A stretch of 64,000 nt of DNA from Haloterrigena turkmenica DSM 5511. GTDB taxonomy: Archaea; Halobacteriota; Halobacteria; Halobacteriales; Natrialbaceae. Both the position numbers and the translations under genes were made by a program. Numbering within the stretch: position 1 is the first letter of the stretch; each line of letters starts with the position of its first letter. The stretch is taken from contig NC_013743.1 in the NCBI RefSeq assembly GCF_000025325.1, positions 3,658,001-3,722,000 on the forward strand. The letters are read 5' to 3'. This document shows, in pieces, positions 56,560 through 64,000 of the stretch. Under the pieces are notes generated by a model that saw nothing but the letters and a program-made list of their open reading frames with translations, ran no database searches and was not told where the DNA came from.

Positions 56560-56796
56560 ATGAGAATGGTCTACGCATTCGTCATGATCGACGTCGCGAC
56601 CGGGATGCCCGACGCGGTGTGCGAATCGGTCCGCGGAGTCGAGGACGTCGTCGAGGCCCACGTCATCGCCGGCGATTTCGACGTCGTGGTCGAACTCGAG
56701 GGCGAGAATCCCCACGACGTCCTCTCGACGGTCACCGCGTCCGTCCGTTCGCTCGAGGGCGTCGGCACGACGCGAACGTACGTCTGTATCGATTGA
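56560..56796 (+). CDS. Stand-alone Lrp/AsnC ligand-binding domain protein
   Basis: A 78-residue protein consisting only of a RAM/AsnC ligand-binding domain: MRMVYAFVMIDVATG (1-15), VEAHVIAGDFDVVVELEGENPHDV (about 32-55, in parts) and TTRTYVCID at the end. It lacks the Lrp DNA-binding domain and may sense an amino acid in hetero-complex with a full-length Lrp. The box gttattt about 28 bases upstream supports this start. Confidence 0.88.
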   Translation: MRMVYAFVMIDVATGMPDAVCESVRGVEDVVEAHVIAGDFDVVVELEGENPHDVLSTVTASVRSLEGVGTTRTYVCID

Positions 56797-56926
56797 GGCC
56801 GAGCCGATCGCAGCGGGAGCGTGTCGGCGCCTCACGTGTCCCGATCCGGGGAAACAAACACGTGACTTCACGGCGACGAACACGTATACGGAGCCGAACC
56901 GGCGGGCGGCGGCCGTCCGAGACGAC

Positions 56927-57511
56927 ATGAAACGACGCGCATTCATCGCGAGCACGGCGGTACTGGCAGCGGGGTCGGGCTGCCTCGAGGGCGGACTGGG
57001 CTCGAACAGTGACGGGGACGGCGATGAGAACGGCAGTGACGAGAACGACGAGTCGGCGGTCGAACTCGCCACCGTCGACGCGCCCGGAAGCGAGGAGGGG
57101 ACGATCAGGGTGCCGAGCGAGGGACAGATCCAGTTGGTCAACTGCATCCGGATCACCTGTCCGACCAGCCGCGCCATGCTCTCGCGGGTCGGCGAGGCCC
57201 GCGACGAACTCGCGACCGCCCACGAGGTCGGGCCCGACGGCGACGTCCACGTCGTGACCGTCGTCGACGAGTACTCCGGCTCGGCGTCCTCGCCGTCGGA
57301 GCTGTCGGACTGGTGGGCCGAGCAGGACGGCGACTGGACCCTCGCCGTCGACGAGGACGGCGCGCTGTTCGACACCTACGCGGTCACCGGGACCCCGACG
57401 ACGCTGGCCCTCGACGGCGCGGGCGAGGTCCACTGGCGCGACGAGGGCGGCACGACCGCGTCCAATTTGGTCAACGGCGTCGAGGCGGCGCTCGAGGCGT
57501 CCGACTCGTAG
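56927..57511 (+). CDS. Thioredoxin-like lipoprotein with altered redox motif
   Basis: A 194-residue exported protein. The signal MKRRAFIASTAVLAAGSGC has a lipobox Cys at 19, followed by an acidic disordered linker (about 20-45) and a TlpA/thioredoxin-like domain. Where thioredoxins have CxxC this protein has C78 in a CPTS sequence (Ser in the second position), with an extra Cys at 73. A cis-Pro segment VTGTPTTLALD is near 152-162. Substrate unknown; a monothiol-like or altered reactivity is possible. Confidence 0.8.
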   Translation: MKRRAFIASTAVLAAGSGCLEGGLGSNSDGDGDENGSDENDESAVELATVDAPGSEEGTIRVPSEGQIQLVNCIRITCPTSRAMLSRVGEARDELATAHEVGPDGDVHVVTVVDEYSGSASSPSELSDWWAEQDGDWTLAVDEDGALFDTYAVTGTPTTLALDGAGEVHWRDEGGTTASNLVNGVEAALEASDS

Positions 57512-57683
57512 TCCCCGCTGCTTTCGTTCCGGCGACTCGCTCGGCGAGGAGGCGCTCTCGACGAGAGACGGTTCCGGGTCCGGAGATCGGCGCCGACCGC
57601 GCGCGCCGCTCGAGCGACTCGCGTTCGTCGCCTCGATTCGTCCCACCGACGCGGCGGCGGACCAACCGCCTTCGATCCGCATT

Positions 57684-57738
57684 AAACGGGTCACAAACCC
57701 ACGAAAACGTCGTTCAAACGGCTTCAAACGCTCGAAAA
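57684..57738. promoter_or_regulatory. Phased A-tracts upstream of the secreted-protein gene
   Basis: Six short A-tracts (aaa or aaaa) centred at about 57685, 57696, 57706, 57717, 57727 and 57737 repeat every 10-11 bases, in phase with the DNA helix. Intrinsically curved DNA is expected. It ends 50 bases before the gene at 57789. Confidence 0.5.
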
Positions 57739-57788
57739 CCGAGGTCACGACGACCCCCCTTCAAGTCCGTCCGGCCACCGAGAGTCGG

Positions 57789-58343
57789 ATGCGAGCTATG
57801 AACCGAACAACGCTCATCGCCGTTGCCTGCGCAGTACTGATCGCAGCCACCGGGTTCGCCGCCGCAGCGCCCGGAAGCACGCCCGTCTCCGTCGACGCGG
57901 GGGCGGACAACACGGACGAACGACACGGACACGCGAACGACAACGCGGACCGAGGCGAGAACGACGCGGACCGAAGCGAGAACGGATCCGCTGCCGACGA
58001 TGCCGCCGACCGGAACGGACAGGGTCCGAACGCCGACCTCCCCGAACAAGTCCCCGATCACGTCTCCGCGATCCACGAACGGATTTCGTCGTTCCTGAGC
58101 GGTGACCTCAGCGGTTCGCTCGGCGACGCGGTCAGCGACGTGACGCCGGACGACAACGAAGACGAGAGTGAAGACGTCGATGAACGCGACGAGCGCAATG
58201 ACAGCGCGGACACCGACGAGAGCGACGGCGACGATACCGACGACGCCGATGGATCGAACGGCGAGCAGCCCGTCGAGCCGGACGATAGCGACGCGGACGA
58301 TGAAGACGAACAGGATGGCGAAGACGAACAGGACGACGAATAG
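57789..58343 (+). CDS. Secreted acidic protein, member of a small local family
   Basis: A 184-residue exported protein with a Sec-type signal (MNRTTLIAVACAVLIAATGFAAAAPGS; either MRAMNRT or MNRTTL could be the start). Residues 40-80 are His/Asp-rich. Residues about 81-121 (LPEQVPDHVSAIHERISSFLSG then SLGDAVSDVTPDD) match the neighbour at 59030. The rest is an Asp/Glu-rich tail. Function unknown. Confidence 0.72.
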   Translation: MRAMNRTTLIAVACAVLIAATGFAAAAPGSTPVSVDAGADNTDERHGHANDNADRGENDADRSENGSAADDAADRNGQGPNADLPEQVPDHVSAIHERISSFLSGDLSGSLGDAVSDVTPDDNEDESEDVDERDERNDSADTDESDGDDTDDADGSNGEQPVEPDDSDADDEDEQDGEDEQDDE

Positions 58344-58367
58344 TCCATCGCATAACTGCCCCCTCCC

Positions 58368-58742
58368 ATGCCCCCATTCGCTCCGTCGGCGCCGATCGGA
58401 CTCGAGGACCGGCTGCTGACGTTCGCCGTGAGCCTACTGGTCGGCGGCGCGGCCCTCCACGCCGGCACTCACGTCGCCGCGGACGCCCGCGACTACGGCC
58501 ACGCGGTGGTGACCGCGCTGCTCAGCGCGCTGGCCTGGGCGTTCCTCGAGCCGATACCGCTGCTCGGCGGTCTGCTGGCCGCCGTCGCGTGGGTCGCGGT
58601 CGTCAAGTGGCGCTACCGGCTCGGCTGGCTTCGCTCCGGCGCAGTCGGTCTCGCCGCGTGGGCGGCCGCGGTCGTCGTCCTCGCGGCCCTCGAGTTGCTC
58701 GGTATCGGCTCGGTCTCGGCGCTCGGCGTCCCGGGCGCCTGA
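58368..58742 (+). CDS. Small membrane protein, unknown
   Basis: A 124-residue protein with three hydrophobic segments (about 15-35, 48-80 and 92-115), starting MPPFAPSAPIGLEDR. It lies between two related secreted-protein genes and may belong with them. No motif identifies a family. Confidence 0.7.
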   Translation: MPPFAPSAPIGLEDRLLTFAVSLLVGGAALHAGTHVAADARDYGHAVVTALLSALAWAFLEPIPLLGGLLAAVAWVAVVKWRYRLGWLRSGAVGLAAWAAAVVVLAALELLGIGSVSALGVPGA

Positions 58743-59029
58743 ACGGTGCCGCCGCCGTCCCTCGCTGACGCACCCTCGCCGGCTTTCCTGTCGACACCTG
58801 CATTGAGACGCATCCGCTGACGTACCCGGTCGCCACAGGAACGCGGATCGGGTACGAGCGCTGCCGCGTCCCGATCGGTGTAATACGCGCCGGTCGCGTG
58901 TGGCTACCGGACGCGTCGGTATCGCCACCTGAGAGGGGGCGAAGCCGGTCGATATTCGGCATAAATCGGCGCAAAACGGGCTCACGAACTGACCGGTTCA
59001 AGAGGGTGAACGTCCAGTGGAGAACTGTG

Positions 59030-59278
59030 ATGTACGGACGAACGCTACTCACAATCGCGATTACGGTGTCACTCCTCGTCGGCGCAACGGGCGCGGCGGC
59101 GGCACAACCGGCCGACGGTCCACCGGACGAACTTCCGGATTTGGCACCGGAGTTCGTCTCCGACGTCCTCGGGGCGATATCCGACTTCGTCGCCGGCCTC
59201 CTCGAGTCGCTCGGTGAGGTCGTTCGGATCCTCACGCCCGGCGATGCAGACACAGGGTTGAACGGCGCTGGGAAATGA
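59030..59278 (+). CDS. Small secreted protein sharing a domain with the protein at 57789
   Basis: An 82-residue exported protein (signal MYGRTLLTIAITVSLLVGATGAAAA). The body LPDLAPEFVSDVLGAISDFVAG...LESLGEVVRILTPGD (about 34-73) aligns with residues 81-121 of the neighbour, sharing LP-x2-P, VS, IS-x-F and SLG-x-x-V-x3-TPxD positions. Function unknown. Confidence 0.7.
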   Translation: MYGRTLLTIAITVSLLVGATGAAAAQPADGPPDELPDLAPEFVSDVLGAISDFVAGLLESLGEVVRILTPGDADTGLNGAGK

Positions 59279-59390
59279 ACATTCGTTGAGTGCTTCTTCG
59301 CCGTTTCAGCCTTTTCGCACCGTTGAAGGTAGGTAGCGCCGCTCTCCCAACTTCCGCATGTTTTAACAGAGGTGAAAATTACCCACTCGT

Positions 59391-60557
59391 ATGAACGATC
59401 GCGTCGGCGTGATGGTCGTGGTCGCCGCGCTCCTCCTCGCCGCAACGGGCCCGATCGGCGCCGCCGCCGGAGCCGCGGACGCCGGACAGTCCGAGTCGAC
59501 GCCGTTCGCGGTCCAGCAGGACCAGATCGACGCGGACGAGGTCCGAATGGACGTCGCGCTCCGGTCGAACGGAACCGCCGAATGGACCCTCGAGTTCCTG
59601 ATTCGGCTCGACGACGAGGAGAGCACGACGGCGTTCGAATCGCTGCGGGACGATATCCGCGACGATCCGGACAACCACACGCAGTCGTTCGCCGACCGGA
59701 TGGGTGAGACGGTCGCCACGGCGGAGAACGCGACGGGCCGCGAGATGTCCACCGACGGGTTCGCCGTGGAGACCGAACGCCAGTCGTTCGCTCGGGAGTA
59801 CGGCGTCGTCAGGTACACGTTCCGGTGGCACGGGTTCGCCGCCGTCGAGGGCGACGAACTCCGAGCGGGCGACGTACTCGAGGGAATCTACCTCGACGGC
59901 GGGACCCGATTGTTGATCGAGTGGCCGGACGGATACGAGCGAACCTCAGTCGCGCCGGAGCCCGACGACGAACGCGACCGCGCGGTCATCTGGCGAGGCG
60001 GCGACACCGACTTCGTCTCCGGCGAGCCGCGCGTCGTCGTCACCGCTACGGGGACGGGGCCGTCCTCGGCGCTGCTCGCAGCGGCCGTCCTCGCCGTCGT
60101 CGGACTCGGCGCCGCAGGCCTCTGGTGGTATCGCACCCGCTCGCGGCCGAGCGCGCCGCCGGTCGAGGGGGACGCCGATCGAAGCGATCCCGACGCCGCT
60201 CGAGCAGACGACGCGACAGCGTCGCCACCGAGCGACAACCCGACGGCGTCGGCGGAGCCGGCGCAGTCTGCGCAGGCGGCGGACTCGAGCGCGACCGGGA
60301 CCGGAGCGCCAGATCCGGACCTGCTCAGCAACGAGGAACAGGTCCTTCGGCTCGTCCGCGAGAACGGCGGCCGGATGAAACAGCAGGCCGTCGTCGAGGA
60401 ACTCGAGTGGACCGACGCCAAGACCAGCAAGGTCGTCAGCGGCCTCCGTGACGAGGGGAAACTCGAGTCGTTCCGCCTCGGCCGCGAGAACGTGCTCTCG
60501 CTACCCGACGAGGGCGACCCGATGACCGACGAGACCGGCGGCACCGAACCGAAATGA
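59391..60557 (+). CDS. Membrane-anchored winged-helix regulator (DUF7345/DUF7343-like)
   Basis: A 388-residue protein. Signal-like start (MNDRVGVMVVVAALLLAATG), then an extracellular beta domain (about 35-205). One membrane segment follows (about 219-241) and an acidic linker. A cytoplasmic winged-helix domain has LSNEEQVLRLVRENGGRMKQQAVVEELEW (about 305-334, in parts) and a wing. It would couple an outside signal to DNA binding. The combination fits the haloarchaeal DUF7345 plus DUF7343 pattern. The upstream ttttaac box supports the start. Confidence 0.82.
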   Translation: MNDRVGVMVVVAALLLAATGPIGAAAGAADAGQSESTPFAVQQDQIDADEVRMDVALRSNGTAEWTLEFLIRLDDEESTTAFESLRDDIRDDPDNHTQSFADRMGETVATAENATGREMSTDGFAVETERQSFAREYGVVRYTFRWHGFAAVEGDELRAGDVLEGIYLDGGTRLLIEWPDGYERTSVAPEPDDERDRAVIWRGGDTDFVSGEPRVVVTATGTGPSSALLAAAVLAVVGLGAAGLWWYRTRSRPSAPPVEGDADRSDPDAARADDATASPPSDNPTASAEPAQSAQAADSSATGTGAPDPDLLSNEEQVLRLVRENGGRMKQQAVVEELEWTDAKTSKVVSGLRDEGKLESFRLGRENVLSLPDEGDPMTDETGGTEPK

Positions 60558-60728
60558 AAGCGAACCGAAACCGAATCCCGATCCGGACGGATGTCTGATA
60601 CGAAGTCGATAAACCGGCGAAATCGCCAGAGGGCGGCGGATCGAAAACGGCGTTGAATCGCGTTAATCGTCGGTGAACCCAAGTCATCGTCTCGAGCGTA
60701 TATCACCACCGGAAGACAACACCCACCA

Positions 60729-61376
60729 ATGAACCGAACTACGTCGATCGCACTGGCAGCGATTCTCGTCGTCGCGACGGTCGCGGTCCCCTTCGCGGCG
60801 GCGAGCGTGACCTCAAGCGGCGGAGCGCAGTCGGAGACCGACGCCGACGACGACACCGAATCGATCGAGCCCGGCGCACAGTTCGCCGCCACCGTCGGCG
60901 TCCAGAACACCGAACTCGAGGGCAACGTCTCGGAACGGGCCTTCGGCGTCCGGATCGCGAACGCCGAGTCCAACGAGACGAAAGCGGCCGTCATCGCCGC
61001 GCAGTTCAACGAGACTGACCGGCGCCTGACGGAGCTCGAGGACAGACTCGAGGAACTGAACGAGTCCCGCGAGGCCGGCGAGATCAGCGAGGGACGCTAC
61101 CGCGCGGAAGTCGCGACGACCGTCGCCGAGATGCGAAGTCTCGAGCGACGGGCTGACGCGGCCGAGACCGCCGCAGCCGGGGTCCCCGAAGACGTCTTAG
61201 CCGATCGCGGCGTCGACGTCGAGTCGATCCGGATGCTCCGGGACCGCGCCGGCGAACTCGGTGGCCCGGAGACCGCGGCGGTCGCCCGATCGATCGTCGA
61301 CGACGACCGCTCGTCCGGCGAGCCGAACGAACGAGGAAACGGACCGCAGGGCGACGAGCGCGGCGGTCAACCGTAA
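60729..61376 (+). CDS. Secreted coiled-coil protein (DUF7096-like)
   Basis: A 215-residue exported protein: signal MNRTTSIALAAILVVATVAVPFAAA, a folded part (about 45-95, including VGVQNTELEGNV) and a long coiled coil (about 98-160, with TELEDRLEELNES and EMRSLERRADAAET), then an acidic tail. This is the haloarchaeal DUF7096 layout. The coiled coil suggests an envelope structural role. A similar signal (MNRTT...) is used by the neighbour at 57789. Confidence 0.78.
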   Translation: MNRTTSIALAAILVVATVAVPFAAASVTSSGGAQSETDADDDTESIEPGAQFAATVGVQNTELEGNVSERAFGVRIANAESNETKAAVIAAQFNETDRRLTELEDRLEELNESREAGEISEGRYRAEVATTVAEMRSLERRADAAETAAAGVPEDVLADRGVDVESIRMLRDRAGELGGPETAAVARSIVDDDRSSGEPNERGNGPQGDERGGQP

Positions 61377-61484
61377 TCGCGACCGCGACCTCGCTCGAAA
61401 GCGCGTAAGTGACGTCCCGATTCTCGCCTTCGAGACCAGCCACGGAGCCGCGGGTTTAAGTACGAAACCGGGACCAGACCGCCC

Positions 61485-62261
61485 ATGATCGACGACGCGA
61501 TCCGCGTGCTCGCGGGCGACTGTACCGTTATCGCCGAGACAGGAGACCGCGAGGAGTACCGCGGCCGGGTGACGACCATCGTCAAACCCGACAACACCGT
61601 CCTGGTCCACGACAGCGACGGCTACCAGCCCGTCGCGTGGTTGACCCGCGCCGACAGCGTCTCGAGCGACCGCACGGGCGATTTCACGCTCGTCGCGAAG
61701 AAGGACACCCAGACGCTCCGGATCGCCGCCCACGAGCAGGACGGCTTCGCTCACTATCCGGCCTCCGCGGCCGGGGCTCCCGTCGGCCACTGTCCCGACT
61801 GCGGCGCCGCCCTCGTGCGCTCGAGCGGGGTCCACTGCGTCGGCTGCGGCGACCGCTACGGCGTCCCCGCCGACGCGACGATCCGCGACGAGCAGAGCGA
61901 CTGCGACTGCGGCCTCCCCCGGATGCGCGTCGAGCGCGGCCTCGCGTTCGACGTCTGCCTCGACCGGGGCTGTGAATCCCTCGACGCGGCGGTGCAAGCG
62001 GCCTTCGACCGCGAGTGGGACTGCCCCGAGTCCGACTGCGACGGCGACCTCCGGATCCTCCGGCGCGGCGGCCTGATCGCCGGCTGCGAGCACTACCCCG
62101 ACTGCGACACCGGCTTCGCGGTCCCCGCCGGCGTCGTCGACGGCGAGTGCGGCTGTGGCCTCCCCACCTTCGAGACCGCCAGCGGCACTCGCTGTCTCGA
62201 CGCCACGTGCGAGAAGGGGTTAGCGAAGCCGCTCGAGGCCGATTCCGCGGCCGATAACTGA
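61485..62261 (+). CDS. NucS N-domain-like plus topoisomerase-type zinc-finger protein
   Basis: A 258-residue protein. The first about 95 residues (MIDDAIRVLAGDCTVIAET then VKPDNTVLVHDSDGYQPVAW) match the N-terminal DNA-binding domain of the endonuclease NucS/EndoMS. The rest is a string of Cys-rich ribbons (CPDCGAALV near 103-111, CVGCGDRYG, CDCGLPRM, CPESDCDG, CEHYPDCDTG) of the topoisomerase C4 type. The NucS nuclease domain is absent. It may bind DNA or act as an accessory factor. Haloarchaea-specific. Confidence 0.78.
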   Translation: MIDDAIRVLAGDCTVIAETGDREEYRGRVTTIVKPDNTVLVHDSDGYQPVAWLTRADSVSSDRTGDFTLVAKKDTQTLRIAAHEQDGFAHYPASAAGAPVGHCPDCGAALVRSSGVHCVGCGDRYGVPADATIRDEQSDCDCGLPRMRVERGLAFDVCLDRGCESLDAAVQAAFDREWDCPESDCDGDLRILRRGGLIAGCEHYPDCDTGFAVPAGVVDGECGCGLPTFETASGTRCLDATCEKGLAKPLEADSAADN

Positions 62262-62278
62262 CTAGGCGGTCTCACAGC

Positions 62279-62350
62279 GGCGGCTCTGGCCACGCTACAG
62301 CCGCCTGATCAGCCACCGCTGCGGTGGGTGGGACTGAAAGGGGCTTTCAG
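62279..62350. ncRNA. Three-hairpin structured element before endA (candidate RNA or control element)
   Basis: Three tight stems lie in 72 bases: ggcggct (62279-62285) with agccgcc (62299-62305); ccaccg (62313-62318) with cggtgg (62322-62327), loop ctg; and ctgaaag (62334-62340) with ctttcag (62344-62350), loop ggg. No gene overlaps it. It could be a small RNA, a structured leader or a terminator for the upstream gene. The strand is unknown. Confidence 0.45.
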
Positions 62351-62446
62351 GATGGTCGCATTGTCCACGGCGACTCGAGCAATACTGACGGTGAAGGAGA
62401 GGAATCGATCCGCAGCCACTTAGTCCCCGACCGTCAAACCCCGGCT

Positions 62447-63502
62447 ATGGCACTCGAGGGGCGGTTCGACGAAGCGGCCGGCGTCGTTCACGTCGGCGAC
62501 GACGCGCGCCAGCGCTATCACGATTCTCGAGGGTACGGTTATCCGCTCGAGGGCAACGAGATCGCACTCGCGCCGGTCGAGGCGGCGCACCTGCTCTACC
62601 GCGGGGACCTCGAAGCGGTCGTCGACGACACGGGCGAACGGCTCGATTTCCGCGCGTTCGTGGCCCGCGAGCCCGGCCGGAAGTTCGGCGTGCGATTTCT
62701 CGTCTACGCCGACCTGCGATCGCGGGGGTTCTATCTCTCGCCGGCGGTAGAGCCCTGGATCGCCGACCCGCCCGCGGAACCGGCCGATTTCGCGGTCTTT
62801 CCGCGCGGGAAAGGCCCCGGCGACGGCGAGATCGAGTACGCCCTGCGGGTGATCGGCGAGCGAACCGACGTCCCGGCCGGCGAACTCACCGACGGCGTCC
62901 TCGCGGTGGTCGACGAGGAGAGCGAGATCACCTACTTCGAGGTCTCCCGGCGGGATCCGTCGGGGTCCACTGACGCCGCCCTCCCCGACGGCTGTGAGGC
63001 CGACCTGCTGGCCGACCGCGTCGTCGTCTGGGAGCCGCCGGTCGACCTCTACGAGTCGGCCTTCTACGGCCAGCCACTCGAGGGTCGAGAGTACGACAAG
63101 CCGACGCTGCAGTGCTCGCTGCTCGAGGCGGCCTACCTCGCCGAACGCGGCGCGATCGCCCTCGAGCCGACGGCGGTCCGCGAGCGGGGCCGCGAGGTCG
63201 AGGGCGAGCGGTTCGACCGGCGGCTGGCGGTCTACACCACCCTGCGCGAACGCGGTGTCGTCCCGAAAACGGGCTACAAATTTGGCGCTGACTTCCGGAC
63301 CTACGCCGACGTCGAGTCCGTCGAGAACCTGGGTCACTCGGAGCTGCTGGTCCGGGTCCACCCCGCCGACTACGTCTTCGAGCCTCGGGACCTCGCGCTT
63401 GACGTCCGGCTGGCCCACGGCGTCCGGAAGACGATGGCGTTCGCGCTGGTCGACGACTCCGGCGGCGTCGACTGGTGGTCCCTCGAGCGGCTGACACCCT
63501 AA
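62447..63502 (+). CDS. endA: tRNA-intron endonuclease (EndA)
   Basis: A 351-residue endonuclease made of two tandem repeats of the EndA fold, as in haloarchaea. Each repeat starts with a small N-domain (RFDEAAGVVHVG; PVDLYESAFYG). The second repeat holds the catalytic triad pattern: Tyr near YKFGADFRTY, His in LGHSELLVRVH and Lys in GVRKTMAFALV. It splices intron tRNAs and cuts bulge-helix-bulge stems, including those flanking 16S and 23S here. The start ATG at 62447 was chosen because upstream sequence is the structured element. Confidence 0.92.
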   Translation: MALEGRFDEAAGVVHVGDDARQRYHDSRGYGYPLEGNEIALAPVEAAHLLYRGDLEAVVDDTGERLDFRAFVAREPGRKFGVRFLVYADLRSRGFYLSPAVEPWIADPPAEPADFAVFPRGKGPGDGEIEYALRVIGERTDVPAGELTDGVLAVVDEESEITYFEVSRRDPSGSTDAALPDGCEADLLADRVVVWEPPVDLYESAFYGQPLEGREYDKPTLQCSLLEAAYLAERGAIALEPTAVRERGREVEGERFDRRLAVYTTLRERGVVPKTGYKFGADFRTYADVESVENLGHSELLVRVHPADYVFEPRDLALDVRLAHGVRKTMAFALVDDSGGVDWWSLERLTP

Positions 63503-63550
63503 GCCTCGAGCGAGCGCAACCGTGAAAACCCCTCAGCCGAGTATCCCGGT

Positions 63551-64000
63551 ATGCAACTCGAGGTGATCGGCATCGGGGGCGCGGGCTGTCGGATCGCCGA
63601 CGCGATCCGAGCCGCGGAGCCGGCGGACCACTCGTTTCTGACGGACGTTTTCGTCTTCGACACCGACGCGGCGACGCTCCAGCGGACCGTCGTGCCCGAA
63701 TCGCACCGCCACCAGTACGGACAGGGCACCGGAATCGACGCGGACGACGATCTCGAGCGCCGGTTCGAGATGGGCGAGACCCACGCCGAGGAACTGCTCG
63801 AGGCGCTGGAACAGGGCACGCCGGGCGAGTCCGACGCGTTTCTGGTCGCCGTGGGACTCGGCGGCGCGACCGGCGGCGGAACGGCGCCCGCACTCGTCGC
63901 CGCGCTGCAGCGCCGGTACGACGCGTCCGTCTACGTGCTGGCGACGCTGCCGGCTGATCGGGAGTTTGATCCCGACGCCGACGCCGGGGATACCGGACCG
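63551..64000 (+). CDS. FtsZ/tubulin-like protein (3' part cut by window edge)
   Basis: The visible 150 residues begin MQLEVIGIGGAGCRIADAIR (FtsZ-like beta-alpha-beta nucleotide-binding start with GGAG). The tubulin signature near residue 116 is GLGGATGGGTAP, similar to but not identical with FtsZ's GGGTG[TS]G. Between them the sequence is unlike canonical FtsZ, so it is probably one of the non-canonical FtsZ-related haloarchaeal families. The end is cut by the window. Confidence 0.8.
   Translation, partial: MQLEVIGIGGAGCRIADAIRAAEPADHSFLTDVFVFDTDAATLQRTVVPESHRHQYGQGTGIDADDDLERRFEMGETHAEELLEALEQGTPGESDAFLVAVGLGGATGGGTAPALVAALQRRYDASVYVLATLPADREFDPDADAGDTGP

Overview
This window comes from a haloarchaeon (class Halobacteria). 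The base composition is GC-rich, the proteins are acidic, and many starts look leaderless, with an A/T-rich box about 28 bases before the ATG. One strand carries the typical haloarchaeal rRNA operon 16S - tRNA-Ala(TGC) - 23S - 5S - tRNA-Cys(GCA). Tat and lipobox signals, a PGF-CTERM tail, F420 enzymes (CofE, Mer) and many Halobacteria-only protein families agree with this. A relative of Natrinema or Haloterrigena (Natrialbales) is an inference from overall flavour only.

Layout. 1-10 kb: housekeeping and small conserved genes, including a DUF5518 membrane protein cut by the window edge, two GTPases, an ArlG-like protein, a DUF389 membrane protein, GNAT, a Tat-exported polysaccharide deacetylase, a 2-hydroxyacid dehydrogenase, a Nudix/eIF2B-like fusion and a phosphodiesterase. 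10.3-16.8 kb: a ribbon-helix-helix regulator, then a tight four-gene operon of an Nramp-like transporter that lacks the metal-binding motifs, hydantoinase/oxoprolinase A and B subunits, and an Asp/Glu-racemase-family enzyme. This is the best candidate here for an unusual system. 16.9-19.8 kb: F420 biology (cofE, a methyltransferase, mer). 20.2-25.6 kb: a zinc-ribbon protein, a cold-shock protein and the MoxR - DUF58 - transglutaminase operon. 25.6-31.6 kb: aIF1, rhodanese, Nudix, DUF5809/DUF5810, RimI, a 38-residue protein, a YciE/YciF-like protein and a DUF7119 protein.

31.7-38.0 kb: tRNA-Lys on the plus strand, with a decayed copy of its 3' end downstream, and the rRNA operon on the minus strand. 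At least four tandem promoter copies lie upstream of the operon. Bulge-helix-bulge processing stems flank 16S and 23S. The endonuclease that cuts such motifs (EndA) is encoded at 62.4 kb.

38.4-52.2 kb: a small HTH/membrane-protein pair, a two-domain multicopper oxidase, the pyruvate/2-oxoacid dehydrogenase operon pdhA-pdhB-pdhC-lpdA, an HTTM membrane protein, lipoyl synthase (which makes the cofactor of PdhC), DUF2071 and PH-domain proteins, and a Tat-exported protein interrupted by two frameshifts. 52.3-64 kb: a Ski2-type helicase, HAD and DJ-1 proteins, a stand-alone Lrp ligand domain, a thioredoxin-like lipoprotein, a cluster of secreted or membrane proteins (two of which share a small domain), a membrane-anchored HTH protein, a NucS-N-domain/zinc-finger protein, a compact three-hairpin element just before endA, and the start of an FtsZ/tubulin-like gene.
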